From Niveispirillum sp. (GTDB lineage Bacteria > Pseudomonadota > Alphaproteobacteria > Azospirillales > Azospirillaceae): a stretch of 46,757 bases of DNA. The stretch lies in contig NZ_JAGOGJ010000046.1 in the NCBI RefSeq assembly GCF_017996735.1, forward strand, positions 1 through 46,757, written 5' to 3'. Made by a program: the position numbers and the translations under genes. Numbering within the stretch: the first letter of the stretch is position 1; every line of letters begins with the position of its first letter. A model generated the notes under the pieces. It saw nothing but the letters and a program-made list of their open reading frames with translations, was not told where the DNA came from and did not search any database. Positions 1-7,995 of the stretch are shown piece by piece.

Positions 1-285
1 CGAAATAGACGTCGTAATCCGTGCCGGCGGTCAGGCCGGTGATGGCGCTGAAGCTGCTGTCGAAGCTGCCCGTGGTGGCGGACGAGTTGCCGGACTTCAG
101 CGCCGTGGCGCCCGTGGAATCCTGGCCTGCCTTCACCTGCGACGCAGAGGGGGCGCCGGCATTGTTGGCGACGACGACATAATAGACGGTGCCGGCCTCA
201 TCAATGCTGGCCGATGGCGTGAAGCCGCTGCTGGTGGCGCTGCCGACCGAGGGGGCGACGTCGAAGGTGGGGGGCGTGGTGTCGC
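1..285 (-). repeat. Fibronectin-like repeat unit, second copy in the protein
   Basis: This block is nearly identical to 2308-2592. The first 127 bases match without a mismatch and only scattered changes follow. The offset is 2307 bp, or exactly 769 codons, so the duplication keeps the reading frame. Confidence 0.9.
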
Positions 286-3200
286 CGCCGCCGACGACAT
301 TCAAAGTCGCTACAGCGCTGCTGGAGGTGGCGTCGTCGGTGGCCTGCAAGGTGACCGTGCGGGCCCCGGTTGAAATGGTGGTGGCCGTGTTCTTGTACTG
401 GATATTGCGCAGCACGGTCTGGAAAGCAGCATCAGTGGCGCCGCCTTCCAGGGTCAGGCTGGACGTGCCGTTACCCGAAACACGGATTCCGGCCGTGTGC
501 GCGCTCAGCAGGTCCGCATCGGACAGGAAAAGCTCCTCGTTGCCCGTGTTCAGGATACCGCTCAGCGTGGCGGTCACCTTCCAGACACGGCCTTCGCCGT
601 CCGTCACCGTGGCCGCACTGCTGCTGCCCGTTACCAGAACGCCCGAACCGAAACCGGTCGTTGCCGGGTTGGTGTAATCGACCCCCGACGTGCCACCATT
701 CAGGTCGACCGACGGTGCCGTGCCATTGGTCCAGCTTTCATAAGCGCCGATATCGACGCCGCCATTGCGGACACGCAGCAAGCCGCGCACATCCAGATCA
801 CCGATGACGTAGAAGGCGTCACCCTGGTTCAGCGCATTGGAGGCCGTGGAGGCCAGACGATAATCCCCACCTGCGGAATTGACGAAATTCACAGACGAAT
901 TCGTCGTGATGCTGTTGATGGTGCTTATTGTTCCTGTTGCATTTGCAGATATATTGTCAGTGATGATTGAATTTCGCACCACATATGAGGACGACGTCGA
1001 GTACCCGTCGCTCAGAAGAACGCCATTGCTGTTTCCGGCGACGGTCGAGTTATTAATGGACAGCTTTAAATTCGCAGCAGCGGCGCCGATGAACGAATTT
1101 ATTGCGGGCGTGGTTGATGAGCCGTTGGTGTAGAACGCAGAATTGTTAATAGATACAGAAGCCGCAGTCGTATTGCTGTTGCCGACATCAAAGTAAACAC
1201 CTGCTGCCGTCCCGGTGCCGCCGTCGCCGGCATTTCCAAAGAACGTCCCATTATCGACCTGGAAGGACAGTTTCGCGCCCGCCCGGGCGGCTTGTCCCAT
1301 GACTGGGCCGAAATAGACGAAGGTGCCCGCCTGGCTGTTGCTGACTGTCACATTCCTGATGGAACCGGACGCATTCGAATTATCCGCGCCGACCCCGACA
1401 TAGACCGCACTGGCACTATTGCCGGACTGGTCGCTGAAGTTTGTCAGGATACCATTCTGAAGGGCAAATCTGGATTCAACGCCAATAAAGAAGAAACCTG
1501 CCTTGGAACCGCCATCGACGGTAAAGCCATTCAGATCTACCAACAAACTTTTGGTCAGGCTTATCAGTGTGGCGTCGCTTCCGGGGTCTCCGGTGAGATC
1601 CCCGCTCAACGTGACATTGGTTGCCAGCTTGATGGTGTCGGCATCGTTGGTTTGCTCCGCCCAGTAGAGGGCCTCGCGCAGGCTGAGGCCGCCGCCATCA
1701 TTTATGTCCGTGGTCAGATCGGCCCCCACCGTATCGGTGTCGGTCCCAACCGTGACGGTCAGCGTGCTGGCGCTGGCCATCACATTGACAGTATTGGCAA
1801 TGTTGAGCGAGGCGGTATTGTTGCTGCCGCCATTGTCGCTGATGCCGGTCAGCGTCACGGTGCGGGTGCCGGCAGTGACGCTGGCATCGCTGTTGAAATA
1901 CTGGATGCCATCGATGAGGCCCGCCATCTGGTCGTCGCTGGCGGTTATGCCGCTCAGCGTGACGGTGGCGGTGGAGCCGCTCATGGAGACGGCATAGTTG
2001 CCGACACCGCTGATGCTGCCGCTGGTGCCGTTGGTCAGGGCGATCCTGGTCCCGGCCACCACCAGATACTCAGTCGTGTCGGCGACATTGGTGACGGTCA
2101 GGGTAGCGCCGGCAAAGGTCTGACCAACATCGTTGGTCGCGGCCGTCACCCCGGAGAACAGGTCGACACCACCGGATTCACCTTGGATGAATCCCGTCGG
2201 GACATGCGTGGCTGACAGCGTTGGGGTCGTGCCGGACGCACCTGCACTGGTGCTGGCATCCACCTTGACCGGCGTGGTCATCAGGTTGGTGGCGCTGTCC
2301 TCTGCCACGAAATAGACGTCGTAATCCGTGCCGGCGGTCAGGCCGGTGATGGCGCTGAAGCTGCTGTCGAAGCTGCCCGTGGTGGCGGACGAGTTGCCGG
2401 ACTTCAGCGCCGTGGCGCCCGTGGAATCCTGGCCGGCCTTCACCTGTGCCGCCGTGGGGGCGCCGGCATTGTTGGCGACGACGACATAATAGACGGTGCC
2501 GGCCTCATCCAGGCTGGCCGATGGTGTGAAGCCACTGCTGGTGGCGCTGCCGACCGATGGGGCGACGTCGAAGGTGGGAGGTGTGGTGTCCCCGGACGAG
2601 GCAGAGACGGTCACGGAGGAAGCGGCGACACTGGAACTGGTGTCGTCCGTTGCGGAGACAGTCACCGTGCGAATGCCTGCCGTGGGGGATGCGGCCGTGT
2701 TCTTGTACGCGATCAGCCCCAGAATGGTCTGGTAGCTGACAAGCGAGCTGCCGCCGGTCAGGGTTAAGGTCGCACTGTTATTGCCGGTAACGCCGATGCC
2801 AAGGGTGCGGGCGGTCTGCACCTGCGCGTCGGTGAGGAACAGGACCTCGGACGTTGAGTCGGCCAAGCCACCGCTGATCGTGGCAACCATCGAGGTGATA
2901 CGGGTGTCCGCGTCCAACTGACCAACAGACGGCGCGGGCGCGATTGCACCGCCGGTTGACGGCACACTAATGGTCACCGACGCATTGACGCCGCTGGTTC
3001 CGGTGTCAAGATCAACCGTGGGCGCGTTGCCAGCGCCCCAGACGACCTCATAGGCACCCAGATCGACTTTGGTGCCGCGGATACGTTCCAGCCCGCGGAT
3101 GTCGCCATTGCTGGAATAATAGGCCGCGTCGCTATCATCGCCTGCGTCAATAAAATCTGTGGCACCATCAGCCGGTCGGTAATCCGCAGTACTACCAGTT

Positions 3201-5470
3201 GTCGCATTCACGAACTTCGCGGTGGTTCCATTGGTCGCGCCGATGAAGTTCTCACCCAAACTCGTAAGAGTAGCCGCCCCGGTTGCCTTTGCAACACCGT
3301 TGATGCTTACAGAGTCTGAGGCGCTATCTCTTTTATAGGAGATGCCATCCGCATTCGTAACGCTGGCAGAGCTGCCATTCTTGAGGGTGTTATTCGCTAT
3401 AATCGAATTATGGATACTAACGTCGGCCGACCCGTAAACGTTCGAAGATACGTTCGCAGCTATGCCGATGGCGAGACCTGAATTAATGGTGAAAGTTGCA
3501 TGTGTATTGTTGGCGTAGTTGTCAGCGATGGTCAATCCATTTCCGGTAAAGGTAATTGGCCTTCCAGATCCGACCAACTGAATAAGGCCGATGTTTGTCT
3601 GATCTTGATTCGGGTTGTAATTGATGGTGTTATTTACAATAATCACATTCTCAAAATTATGCGTACCACCCTGTATGCGGAATGGCGCCAGCCAGGCTGT
3701 GGGGCTTGTTGTAGAGCTGACATTGTCGCGGACAATCGTATTGGAGATATTGGATCCGCTGCCTCTGATGAGGCTTATCTGGCCCATATTATCGTGGAAC
3801 ACTGAATTCGAAATCGTAAGCGTTCCTGCCGTGGCAGTGATGACACCGGTCGTGGCAACCGCCCCGCCATAGAACCGCTCGAAATTCAAGCTGTTCAGTG
3901 TCAGATCCGCACCGGCCGTGAAGGCGGCCACATCGGTGGATGTGGTTGTGTTGCTGTTGTCCTTATCACCGCTGAGCGTGATATCGGCAATACCATCGCC
4001 GTCCACATCACCATCAATGATCAGCGCCTGTGAGGCACTGACAGCCATGGCCGACGAAAATTTAATCGTCGAGCCCTTCAGGACGCTGGAGAAGGTAATC
4101 TTATCCAGCCCGGCGGTGTTATTGGCCCAATAGAGAGCCTCCCGCAAACTGAGGCCGCCGCCATCGGTGATATCTGCCGACAGGCTGGCGCCGTTGGTGG
4201 CGTCGTCACCACTGTCAAGGCTGGTTGTGACCACCAAGGCTGCGTTGGCCGACACAGTCACCGTGGCGGCCAAGCCAGGGCTGGCGGTGTTATTGCTGGC
4301 GCCACTGTCGGTAATGCCGGCAAGGGTGACCGTGCGTGTACCAGTGGTAACGCTGGCATCGCTGTTCTTGTACGTCATGCCATCGACAAGCACCGCCATC
4401 TGGGCATTGCTGAGGGCCATGCCAGACAAGGTAAGGGTGGCTGTGCCGCCGCTGACGCTCACAGAATAGCTACCGACATTCGCAATGGTACCGCTGGCGC
4501 CATTGGTCAGCGCCACATCAGTCCCGCCAATGGTCAGATATTCGGTTATATCGGCAACATTGCTGACCGTGATGCTGGCACCCGCAAAGCTCTGCCCGGT
4601 GTCCTCTGTGCTTGCGACAACATTCCGGAAAAGGTCTACGCTGACCGTACTACCCTGGTTCACGAAGCCGGTGCCGGCCGTGGCCGTCAGGGTGGGAGAG
4701 GTGTCTGCGGCGCCAAGAAGCTGTGAGTAGCCTCTCTGTGCAACAGCTTCGATAACATCTCCGCTGTTAATAATGCCCGCCGATGCTTCCAATTCCCAGT
4801 CGCCACCCAGCCGCGTTGCCCCCGTCGCATCGTCCGACGCTGCCACGTCCGCGCCCGTACGCGCCGCCATCACAGAAATGAAACCTTTGCCTTCGCCGGA
4901 CGCGACTGAGCAACCATACAGCAGCAGATCGCCGTCAGCCGTCAGTGCGGCGCCCAGTGCCGACAGATCGGCACTTCGCGCACCGGCTGTGGCGGTGTCG
5001 AGTGTCAGAGCGCCGAGTTGCACCTGACCTTCCGCCCCATGGCTCAGCACATGGATAGCGTCATACCCGCTTTTACCCTCAGCCCATTCTGCCATCTGGG
5101 CCAAACCGTCCTTGCTGCCATCCAGCAGGACAATTTCCACCCCTTCCTTCACGCCATCGCGCAGGGTCTGCCAATCGGTGACGGAGGTGTCGATGAAGGC
5201 CACCTCACGACGGGCAGGTTCTGCCGCGCTTGCCGCCGGTGTGGGCGAGACGTCGGTCAGGCTTGCCAGAAGACTTGTCACCGCGGGGTCATCAACGGTG
5301 TGATCGGGCAAGGGCTTTGTCGCTGCTTCCTGTACGACATCGGCCGCCGTGGCTACCGCCGCCGCATCGAACATCATGCGCGGTTCAAGGGCAATACTGT
5401 TGGCCACGCGCTTTGAACGACGGGGGGAGGGGGTCTTGGTCTTACCGCCGTTACCCTTGTTGGTGGCCAT
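1..5470 (-). CDS. Giant modular DUF4347 / CSLREA / anchor-Q type exoprotein (3' end outside window)
   Basis: About 1,823 codons are open without a stop to the window edge, so the C-terminus is missing. The start at 5470 has a GAGGAG site 8 nt upstream. Residues ~30-40 carry LEPRMMFDAAA, the LEPR-type motif found at the start of very large surface or secreted proteins. Residues ~88-250 match DUF4347 (IHVLSHGAEG, LLLYGCSVASG). Two long modules follow. Each has a VDLF...TVTLAGI type beta domain, a CSLREA-like block (GLSLREALYWA at ~436 and ~1257), a beta-helix-like Asn/Ser/Thr-rich stretch ending in GAYE (~804 and ~1570), a cadherin-like domain and a fibronectin-like domain (DEAGTVYYVVVANNAG). 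This architecture is typical of exported adhesins. No N-terminal signal peptide is obvious, which fits type I export through a C-terminal signal that would lie outside the window. The exact ligand and export route are not visible. Confidence 0.88.
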   Translation of the reverse strand, partial: MATNKGNGGKTKTPSPRRSKRVANSIALEPRMMFDAAAVATAADVVQEAATKPLPDHTVDDPAVTSLLASLTDVSPTPAASAAEPARREVAFIDTSVTDWQTLRDGVKEGVEIVLLDGSKDGLAQMAEWAEGKSGYDAIHVLSHGAEGQVQLGALTLDTATAGARSADLSALGAALTADGDLLLYGCSVASGEGKGFISVMAARTGADVAASDDATGATRLGGDWELEASAGIINSGDVIEAVAQRGYSQLLGAADTSPTLTATAGTGFVNQGSTVSVDLFRNVVASTEDTGQSFAGASITVSNVADITEYLTIGGTDVALTNGASGTIANVGSYSVSVSGGTATLTLSGMALSNAQMAVLVDGMTYKNSDASVTTGTRTVTLAGITDSGASNNTASPGLAATVTVSANAALVVTTSLDSGDDATNGASLSADITDGGGLSLREALYWANNTAGLDKITFSSVLKGSTIKFSSAMAVSASQALIIDGDVDGDGIADITLSGDKDNSNTTTSTDVAAFTAGADLTLNSLNFERFYGGAVATTGVITATAGTLTISNSVFHDNMGQISLIRGSGSNISNTIVRDNVSSTTSPTAWLAPFRIQGGTHNFENVIIVNNTINYNPNQDQTNIGLIQLVGSGRPITFTGNGLTIADNYANNTHATFTINSGLAIGIAANVSSNVYGSADVSIHNSIIANNTLKNGSSASVTNADGISYKRDSASDSVSINGVAKATGAATLTSLGENFIGATNGTTAKFVNATTGSTADYRPADGATDFIDAGDDSDAAYYSSNGDIRGLERIRGTKVDLGAYEVVWGAGNAPTVDLDTGTSGVNASVTISVPSTGGAIAPAPSVGQLDADTRITSMVATISGGLADSTSEVLFLTDAQVQTARTLGIGVTGNNSATLTLTGGSSLVSYQTILGLIAYKNTAASPTAGIRTVTVSATDDTSSSVAASSVTVSASSGDTTPPTFDVAPSVGSATSSGFTPSASLDEAGTVYYVVVANNAGAPTAAQVKAGQDSTGATALKSGNSSATTGSFDSSFSAITGLTAGTDYDVYFVAEDSATNLMTTPVKVDASTSAGASGTTPTLSATHVPTGFIQGESGGVDLFSGVTAATNDVGQTFAGATLTVTNVADTTEYLVVAGTRIALTNGTSGSISGVGNYAVSMSGSTATVTLSGITASDDQMAGLIDGIQYFNSDASVTAGTRTVTLTGISDNGGSNNTASLNIANTVNVMASASTLTVTVGTDTDTVGADLTTDINDGGGLSLREALYWAEQTNDADTIKLATNVTLSGDLTGDPGSDATLISLTKSLLVDLNGFTVDGGSKAGFFFIGVESRFALQNGILTNFSDQSGNSASAVYVGVGADNSNASGSIRNVTVSNSQAGTFVYFGPVMGQAARAGAKLSFQVDNGTFFGNAGDGGTGTAAGVYFDVGNSNTTAASVSINNSAFYTNGSSTTPAINSFIGAAAANLKLSINNSTVAGNSNGVLLSDGYSTSSSYVVRNSIITDNISANATGTISTINSITTNSSVNFVNSAGGDYRLASTASNALNQGDAFYVIGDLDVRGLLRVRNGGVDIGAYESWTNGTAPSVDLNGGTSGVDYTNPATTGFGSGVLVTGSSSAATVTDGEGRVWKVTATLSGILNTGNEELFLSDADLLSAHTAGIRVSGNGTSSLTLEGGATDAAFQTVLRNIQYKNTATTISTGARTVTLQATDDATSSSAVATLNVVGGGDTTPPTFDVAPSVGSATSSGFTPSASIDEAGTVYYVVVANNAGAPSASQVKAGQDSTGATALKSGNSSATTGSFDSSFSAITGLTAGTDYDVYF
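2308..2592 (-). repeat. Fibronectin-like repeat unit, first copy in the protein
   Basis: Partner of 1-285. It encodes the DEAGTVYYVVVANNAG...TGLTAGTDYDVYF segment around residues 960-1055. The DNA identity is far higher than in the beta-helix stretches between the copies, which points to recent duplication or gene conversion. Confidence 0.9.
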
Positions 5471-5478
5471 CAGAAAAT

Positions 5479-5484
5479 CTCCTC
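5479..5484 (-). promoter_or_regulatory. Ribosome binding site fixing the start of the giant gene
   Basis: GAGGAG on the minus strand lies 8 nt before the ATG at 5470. It supports that start, which places the LEPR motif about 30 residues in, as is usual for this class. Confidence 0.75.
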
Positions 5485-5547
5485 AGGAAGCGACATGAAC
5501 CGGCCGGGCCGGATCGGTGTTGAATTGCAGGTCAGGATTGCAGTTTT

Positions 5548-5578
5548 GGCGGCGCGGCCAGTTCAATGGCGCGCCGCC
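5548..5578 (-). promoter_or_regulatory. GC-rich hairpin in the leader of the giant gene
   Basis: GGCGGCGCG pairs with CGCGCCGCC, and CCA/TGG extends the stem past one bulged base. The loop is GTTCAA. On the minus strand it lies about 80 nt before the start codon and is followed by AAAACTGC rather than a U-run. It is therefore not a standard terminator; it could be a leader structure affecting mRNA stability or translation. Confidence 0.5.
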
Positions 5579-5673
5579 GATACTCTTCAGAAAGGTGGGC
5601 CGAATGGGGCATGGCCGTCGGCGAATACATTCAACAGCTTTCCGCGACAAACCAAGTATGGGGTCGTCCAGCC

Positions 5674-5683
5674 GTTAATATGG
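5674..5683 (+). repeat. Short direct repeat GTTAATATGG, outlying copy
   Basis: Same ten bases as at 5838-5847. It lies about 200 bp upstream of the giant gene's start codon, in a position suited to a transcription factor site. Confidence 0.4.
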
Positions 5684-5800
5684 TTAGGGTGATATTCCAA
5701 CTGAACCATTTTTCCCTCGACTGGACCCCAATTCGCCGGGAGTATAAAAAATCAATAGCTGGAAAAAAAGAGATATATGCATGTAGAGTGAGGATTTTGC

Positions 5801-5847
5801 ATTAATGTGGCGTTAATATGACCGGTTAAGCAAACATGTTAATATGG
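5801..5847 (+). repeat. Cluster of three TTAATRTGR repeats
   Basis: TTAATGTGG (5802-5810), TTAATATGA (5813-5821) and TTAATATGG (5839-5847) share one orientation. The first two start 11 bp apart, about one helical turn, and the third 26 bp later. The array resembles a multi-site regulator binding region, although the AT-rich background raises the chance of coincidence. Confidence 0.4.
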
Positions 5848-5875
5848 AATTACTGTAAAAAATCTTAAAATAAAG

Positions 5876-5915
5876 ATCCCCACAAGGGACGCTTCAGGTT
5901 CCTTGTGGGGATTTT
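5876..5915. terminator. Strong bidirectional rho-independent terminator
   Basis: ATCCCCACAAGG (5876-5887) pairs perfectly over 12 bp with CCTTGTGGGGAT (5901-5912). It is followed by TTTT on the plus strand, and on the minus strand by a T-rich run (CTTTATTTTAAGA). No annotated gene ends here: it lies between two divergently transcribed genes. It should therefore end an unrecognised short transcript from one side or the other. Confidence 0.8.
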
Positions 5916-5973
5916 CATGATTTCAGTGGATTGATGCAGATGGTGTATTGTTTCATCTGGATAAGTAATTTAA

Positions 5974-6030
5974 CGAAAGTCATTTAAATAGTAATGTTAC
6001 TTCTTTTGTAGTGCGAAAGTCATATATGAC
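5974..6030 (+). repeat. Paired CGAAAGTCAT repeats with palindrome GTCATATATGAC
   Basis: CGAAAGTCAT occurs at 5974-5983 and again at 6014-6023, 40 bp apart. The second copy runs into the perfect 12-bp palindrome GTCATATATGAC (6019-6030). The arrangement resembles a strong site plus a half site for a dimeric DNA-binding protein. No regulator can be assigned. Confidence 0.4.
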
Positions 6031-6140
6031 GCATCCAGTCTTTATATGCAACTTAAACAAATAGATCGCTGAAAAATTCAGATAATATGGATAAATTTAA
6101 GACCAATAAAGATGATGTGTAATCAAGTACGAGATAGGTC

Positions 6141-6206
6141 ATGATGATTTGGAAAAAAATGCTTTTTGCGACTTTGAGTTTCCTCCTTGTGCTGGGTCCC
6201 GTCTGA
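6141..6206 (+). CDS. Candidate 21-residue hydrophobic peptide (or signal-peptide remnant)
   Basis: The reading is MMIWKKMLFATLSFLLVLGP followed by V and a TGA stop. Two lysines precede an uninterrupted hydrophobic stretch, as in a signal peptide or single-span small membrane peptide. A weak purine-rich stretch (GAGATAGG) lies just upstream. It may be a real small membrane protein, a leader peptide, or the decayed start of an exported protein: the frame hits another stop (TGA) three codons later. Chance in AT-rich DNA cannot be excluded. Confidence 0.25.
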   Translation: MMIWKKMLFATLSFLLVLGPV

Positions 6207-6287
6207 AACCCGTGATAACCCACCGCCCTTTTTATGCTGGTCAGACGTTACACGTATCTTGTGATCCACGGAAAGCCTGTATGTGTA

Positions 6288-6310
6288 ACAGCATTTTAAT
6301 AAAATGCTGT
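6288..6310. promoter_or_regulatory. 23-bp perfect palindrome, probable operator
   Basis: Arms ACAGCATTTTA and TAAAATGCTGT are exact inverted repeats around a central A. The last base is the first T of the TATAAT box at 6310-6315, so a bound protein would block the spacer between -35 and -10. The nearest gene downstream encodes an HTH protein, so autoregulation is the simplest reading. Confidence 0.65.
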
Positions 6311-6315
6311 ATAAT
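6310..6315 (+). promoter_or_regulatory. Consensus -10 box (TATAAT) of the HTH gene
   Basis: A perfect TATAAT lies about 80 bp before the chosen start codon. The matching -35 is poor (a GTAACA-like hexamer at 6285-6290, spacing 19 bp), which suggests a promoter needing help or one controlled through the overlapping palindrome. Confidence 0.5.
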
Positions 6316-6392
6316 GTTAACCTTTACGTGGCCTGTTTGCCTGTGGCAGCGTGAAGACGGGTCGGGGACATGGGTATCCGGGGCGATGTCCA

Positions 6393-7004
6393 ATGGATGA
6401 TTGGTCAAGGCTGTTGGCAGTCGCGCGCCGTATGGCGAATCTCACGCAGGAGGATTTTGCATCTGACCTGGGTGTTGGACGTGCAACCCTTGCCCATTGG
6501 GAAAATGGCCGCCGGCCGGTGCCCGCCAAGGTGAAGCGGTGGATCCTGGATTTTATGGGCGGATATTACCGCGACAGGGCCGATTTCAAGAATATGCTGG
6601 CCGTGGCGGAGGCGTCCGATGGTTTCGTCACGCTGTATCGCCCGGGACTTATCATTCAGGGGGCCACGTCCTATGCACGGCGCACCTGGAAACAGGCCAT
6701 GAACACCGAAATGGTGGGGCAGCAGGTACTGCCCTTGATGCGCCGGGACATGAAGTTCCTGGAGTTTTACGAAAAATACTACAGGACCATGCTGAGTGGC
6801 CAGAGTGAGGTCGTCTCAGTCTCCTATGTTGATGAATCTCTTCTGTTTCCCGGCCGCTTGGTGAAGGCGTCTGTCACTGCGGTGGACGTCGGGGAGGGGC
6901 GTATCCTGCGTATGGAGAATGCCTATCTGCCCGACCTTCCGGGGCGTGCGCCGCCGGATCAGGGTGTGAACATCATCACCATGGACGATGTCGGATACAA
7001 TTGA
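6393..7004 (+). CDS. XRE-like helix-turn-helix regulator with PAS-like C-terminal half
   Basis: A protein of 203 residues. Residues ~5-55 form a Cro/C1-type HTH (LTQEDFASDLGVGRATLAHW then ENGRRPVP). The rest (~60-190) is not a family I can name. Its pattern (DGFVTLYRPG, YYRTMLSGQSEVVSVSYVDE, GRILRMENAY) resembles a PAS-like sensory fold. The ATG at 6393 follows a weak GGGG; a GTG at 6351 would add 14 residues but has no visible ribosome site. The 23-bp palindrome and TATAAT lie just upstream, which suggests self-regulation. The giant exoprotein gene is its divergent neighbour and a plausible target. The function is otherwise unknown. Confidence 0.75.
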   Translation: MDDWSRLLAVARRMANLTQEDFASDLGVGRATLAHWENGRRPVPAKVKRWILDFMGGYYRDRADFKNMLAVAEASDGFVTLYRPGLIIQGATSYARRTWKQAMNTEMVGQQVLPLMRRDMKFLEFYEKYYRTMLSGQSEVVSVSYVDESLLFPGRLVKASVTAVDVGEGRILRMENAYLPDLPGRAPPDQGVNIITMDDVGYN

Positions 7005-7051
7005 CCCCTATGGCAGGGTTTAAGGACCGATCGCCGCGGGATATTTGACCG

Positions 7052-7819
7052 TCAGGTCCCTTCGCGCATCTGATACAGGCTGGGCGGCACGCCGAAGGTG
7101 CGATGGAACATGGCGGTGAAGGCGCTGGGGCTGTCATAGCCGACATCGAAGGCGACCAAGGTCACGGGCCGCCCGCTGGCCAGCAGGGACAGCGCCTCCA
7201 TCAACCGCACCTGCTGGCGCCATACGGCGACCCCCATGCCGGTTTCCTGCTTGAACTGTCGGGTGAAGGTGCGTCGGCTCATGCTGGCAAGCCGGGCCCA
7301 GTCGTCCAGATCGCGGTTGTCCGCCGGATCGGCCAGGATGGCGCGGCAAACGCGCAGCAGCCGGTCATCCGCCGGCATCCGCACCTCATACGGCGCGTTG
7401 GGCATGCGTTCGATCTCGTCCAGCAACAGCGAGACGATGCGGCCTTCCCGACCCTCCAGATCGTAATCGGGCGGAAAACCGGCGGTTTCCAGGATCAGCG
7501 CCCGCAGGAAGTCCGACACCTCGATCACACGGCACCCGCCCGGCTGCCGGTCGCGCGCCGGGTCGATATAAAGGGTACGCAACGACACAGGCCCCCGGCA
7601 TGATACCTCATGCGGGGTGCCGGCCGGCAGCCAGAGTGCGCGTTGCGGCGGCAGCACAAAGGAGGTGCGGTCCGTCACCACCGACATCACCCCGGCCGAG
7701 GCGTAGAGAAGCTGCGTGTGCTGATGGCTGTGGAAGGGATCAACGAAGCCGGCGGGATATTCATCCTGCAGCGCGATGACGGGCCGCTGGGTGACCAGAT
7801 AGTCGGCGCTGCGTTTCAT
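7052..7819 (-). CDS. AraC family transcriptional regulator with cupin sensor domain
   Basis: A protein of 255 residues. The N-terminal ~100 residues look like a cupin/AraC-binding domain (HSHQHTQLLYASAGVMSVV, LWLPAGTPHEV). The C-terminal ~100 hold the two-HTH AraC domain (LDDWARLASMSRRTFTRQFK, then VAFDVGYDSPSAFTAMFHRT). The start at 7819 has GGGGGA about 8 nt upstream; an ATG 18 nt earlier would put that site inside the gene. It converges on the HTH gene and diverges from the esterase over 176 bp, so the esterase and perhaps the receptor-peptidase-amidase genes are its likely targets. The effector cannot be read from the sequence. Confidence 0.92.
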   Translation of the reverse strand: MKRSADYLVTQRPVIALQDEYPAGFVDPFHSHQHTQLLYASAGVMSVVTDRTSFVLPPQRALWLPAGTPHEVSCRGPVSLRTLYIDPARDRQPGGCRVIEVSDFLRALILETAGFPPDYDLEGREGRIVSLLLDEIERMPNAPYEVRMPADDRLLRVCRAILADPADNRDLDDWARLASMSRRTFTRQFKQETGMGVAVWRQQVRLMEALSLLASGRPVTLVAFDVGYDSPSAFTAMFHRTFGVPPSLYQMREGT

Positions 7820-7995
7820 CGAAAATCCCCCGTCCATGGCCCGGATGCGTCAGTAGAATGTGGATCGTGGCACACGGGTCAAGATTGTCTGTCAGGAACG
7901 GCCCGCGCGCGGCAGTGATTGGCCCGGTGCGGCAAGCAGAGCTGCCATCCGCTCCCGTAGCATTCCGGGCATGACGACAGCCGGGAGTTTGGTTC

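Larger units (their letters stand above)
5471..6392. other. AT-rich divergent intergenic region, dense in repeats and hairpins
   Basis: This 0.9-kb gap separates the giant gene from the HTH regulator. From about 5690 to 6350 it is visibly AT-rich against GC-rich flanks. It holds a hairpin near the giant gene (5548-5578), four copies of a TTAATATGG-like word, a strong terminator-like hairpin, two CGAAAGTCAT copies, a possible 21-residue peptide and a perfect palindrome beside a TATAAT box. No normal-length gene with credible codon use was seen on either strand. I read it as a regulatory region that may also encode a small RNA. Confidence 0.65.

Noticed and set aside
5566..5805. A 79-codon plus-strand frame in the intergenic gap
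   Set aside because: It runs from the GC-rich leader into AT-rich DNA with mixed codon use and no motif; probably chance.
6351..6392. GTG at 6351 as the start of the HTH protein
   Set aside because: No ribosome site, and the 14 added residues do not resemble the family N-terminus; ATG 6393 is preferred.
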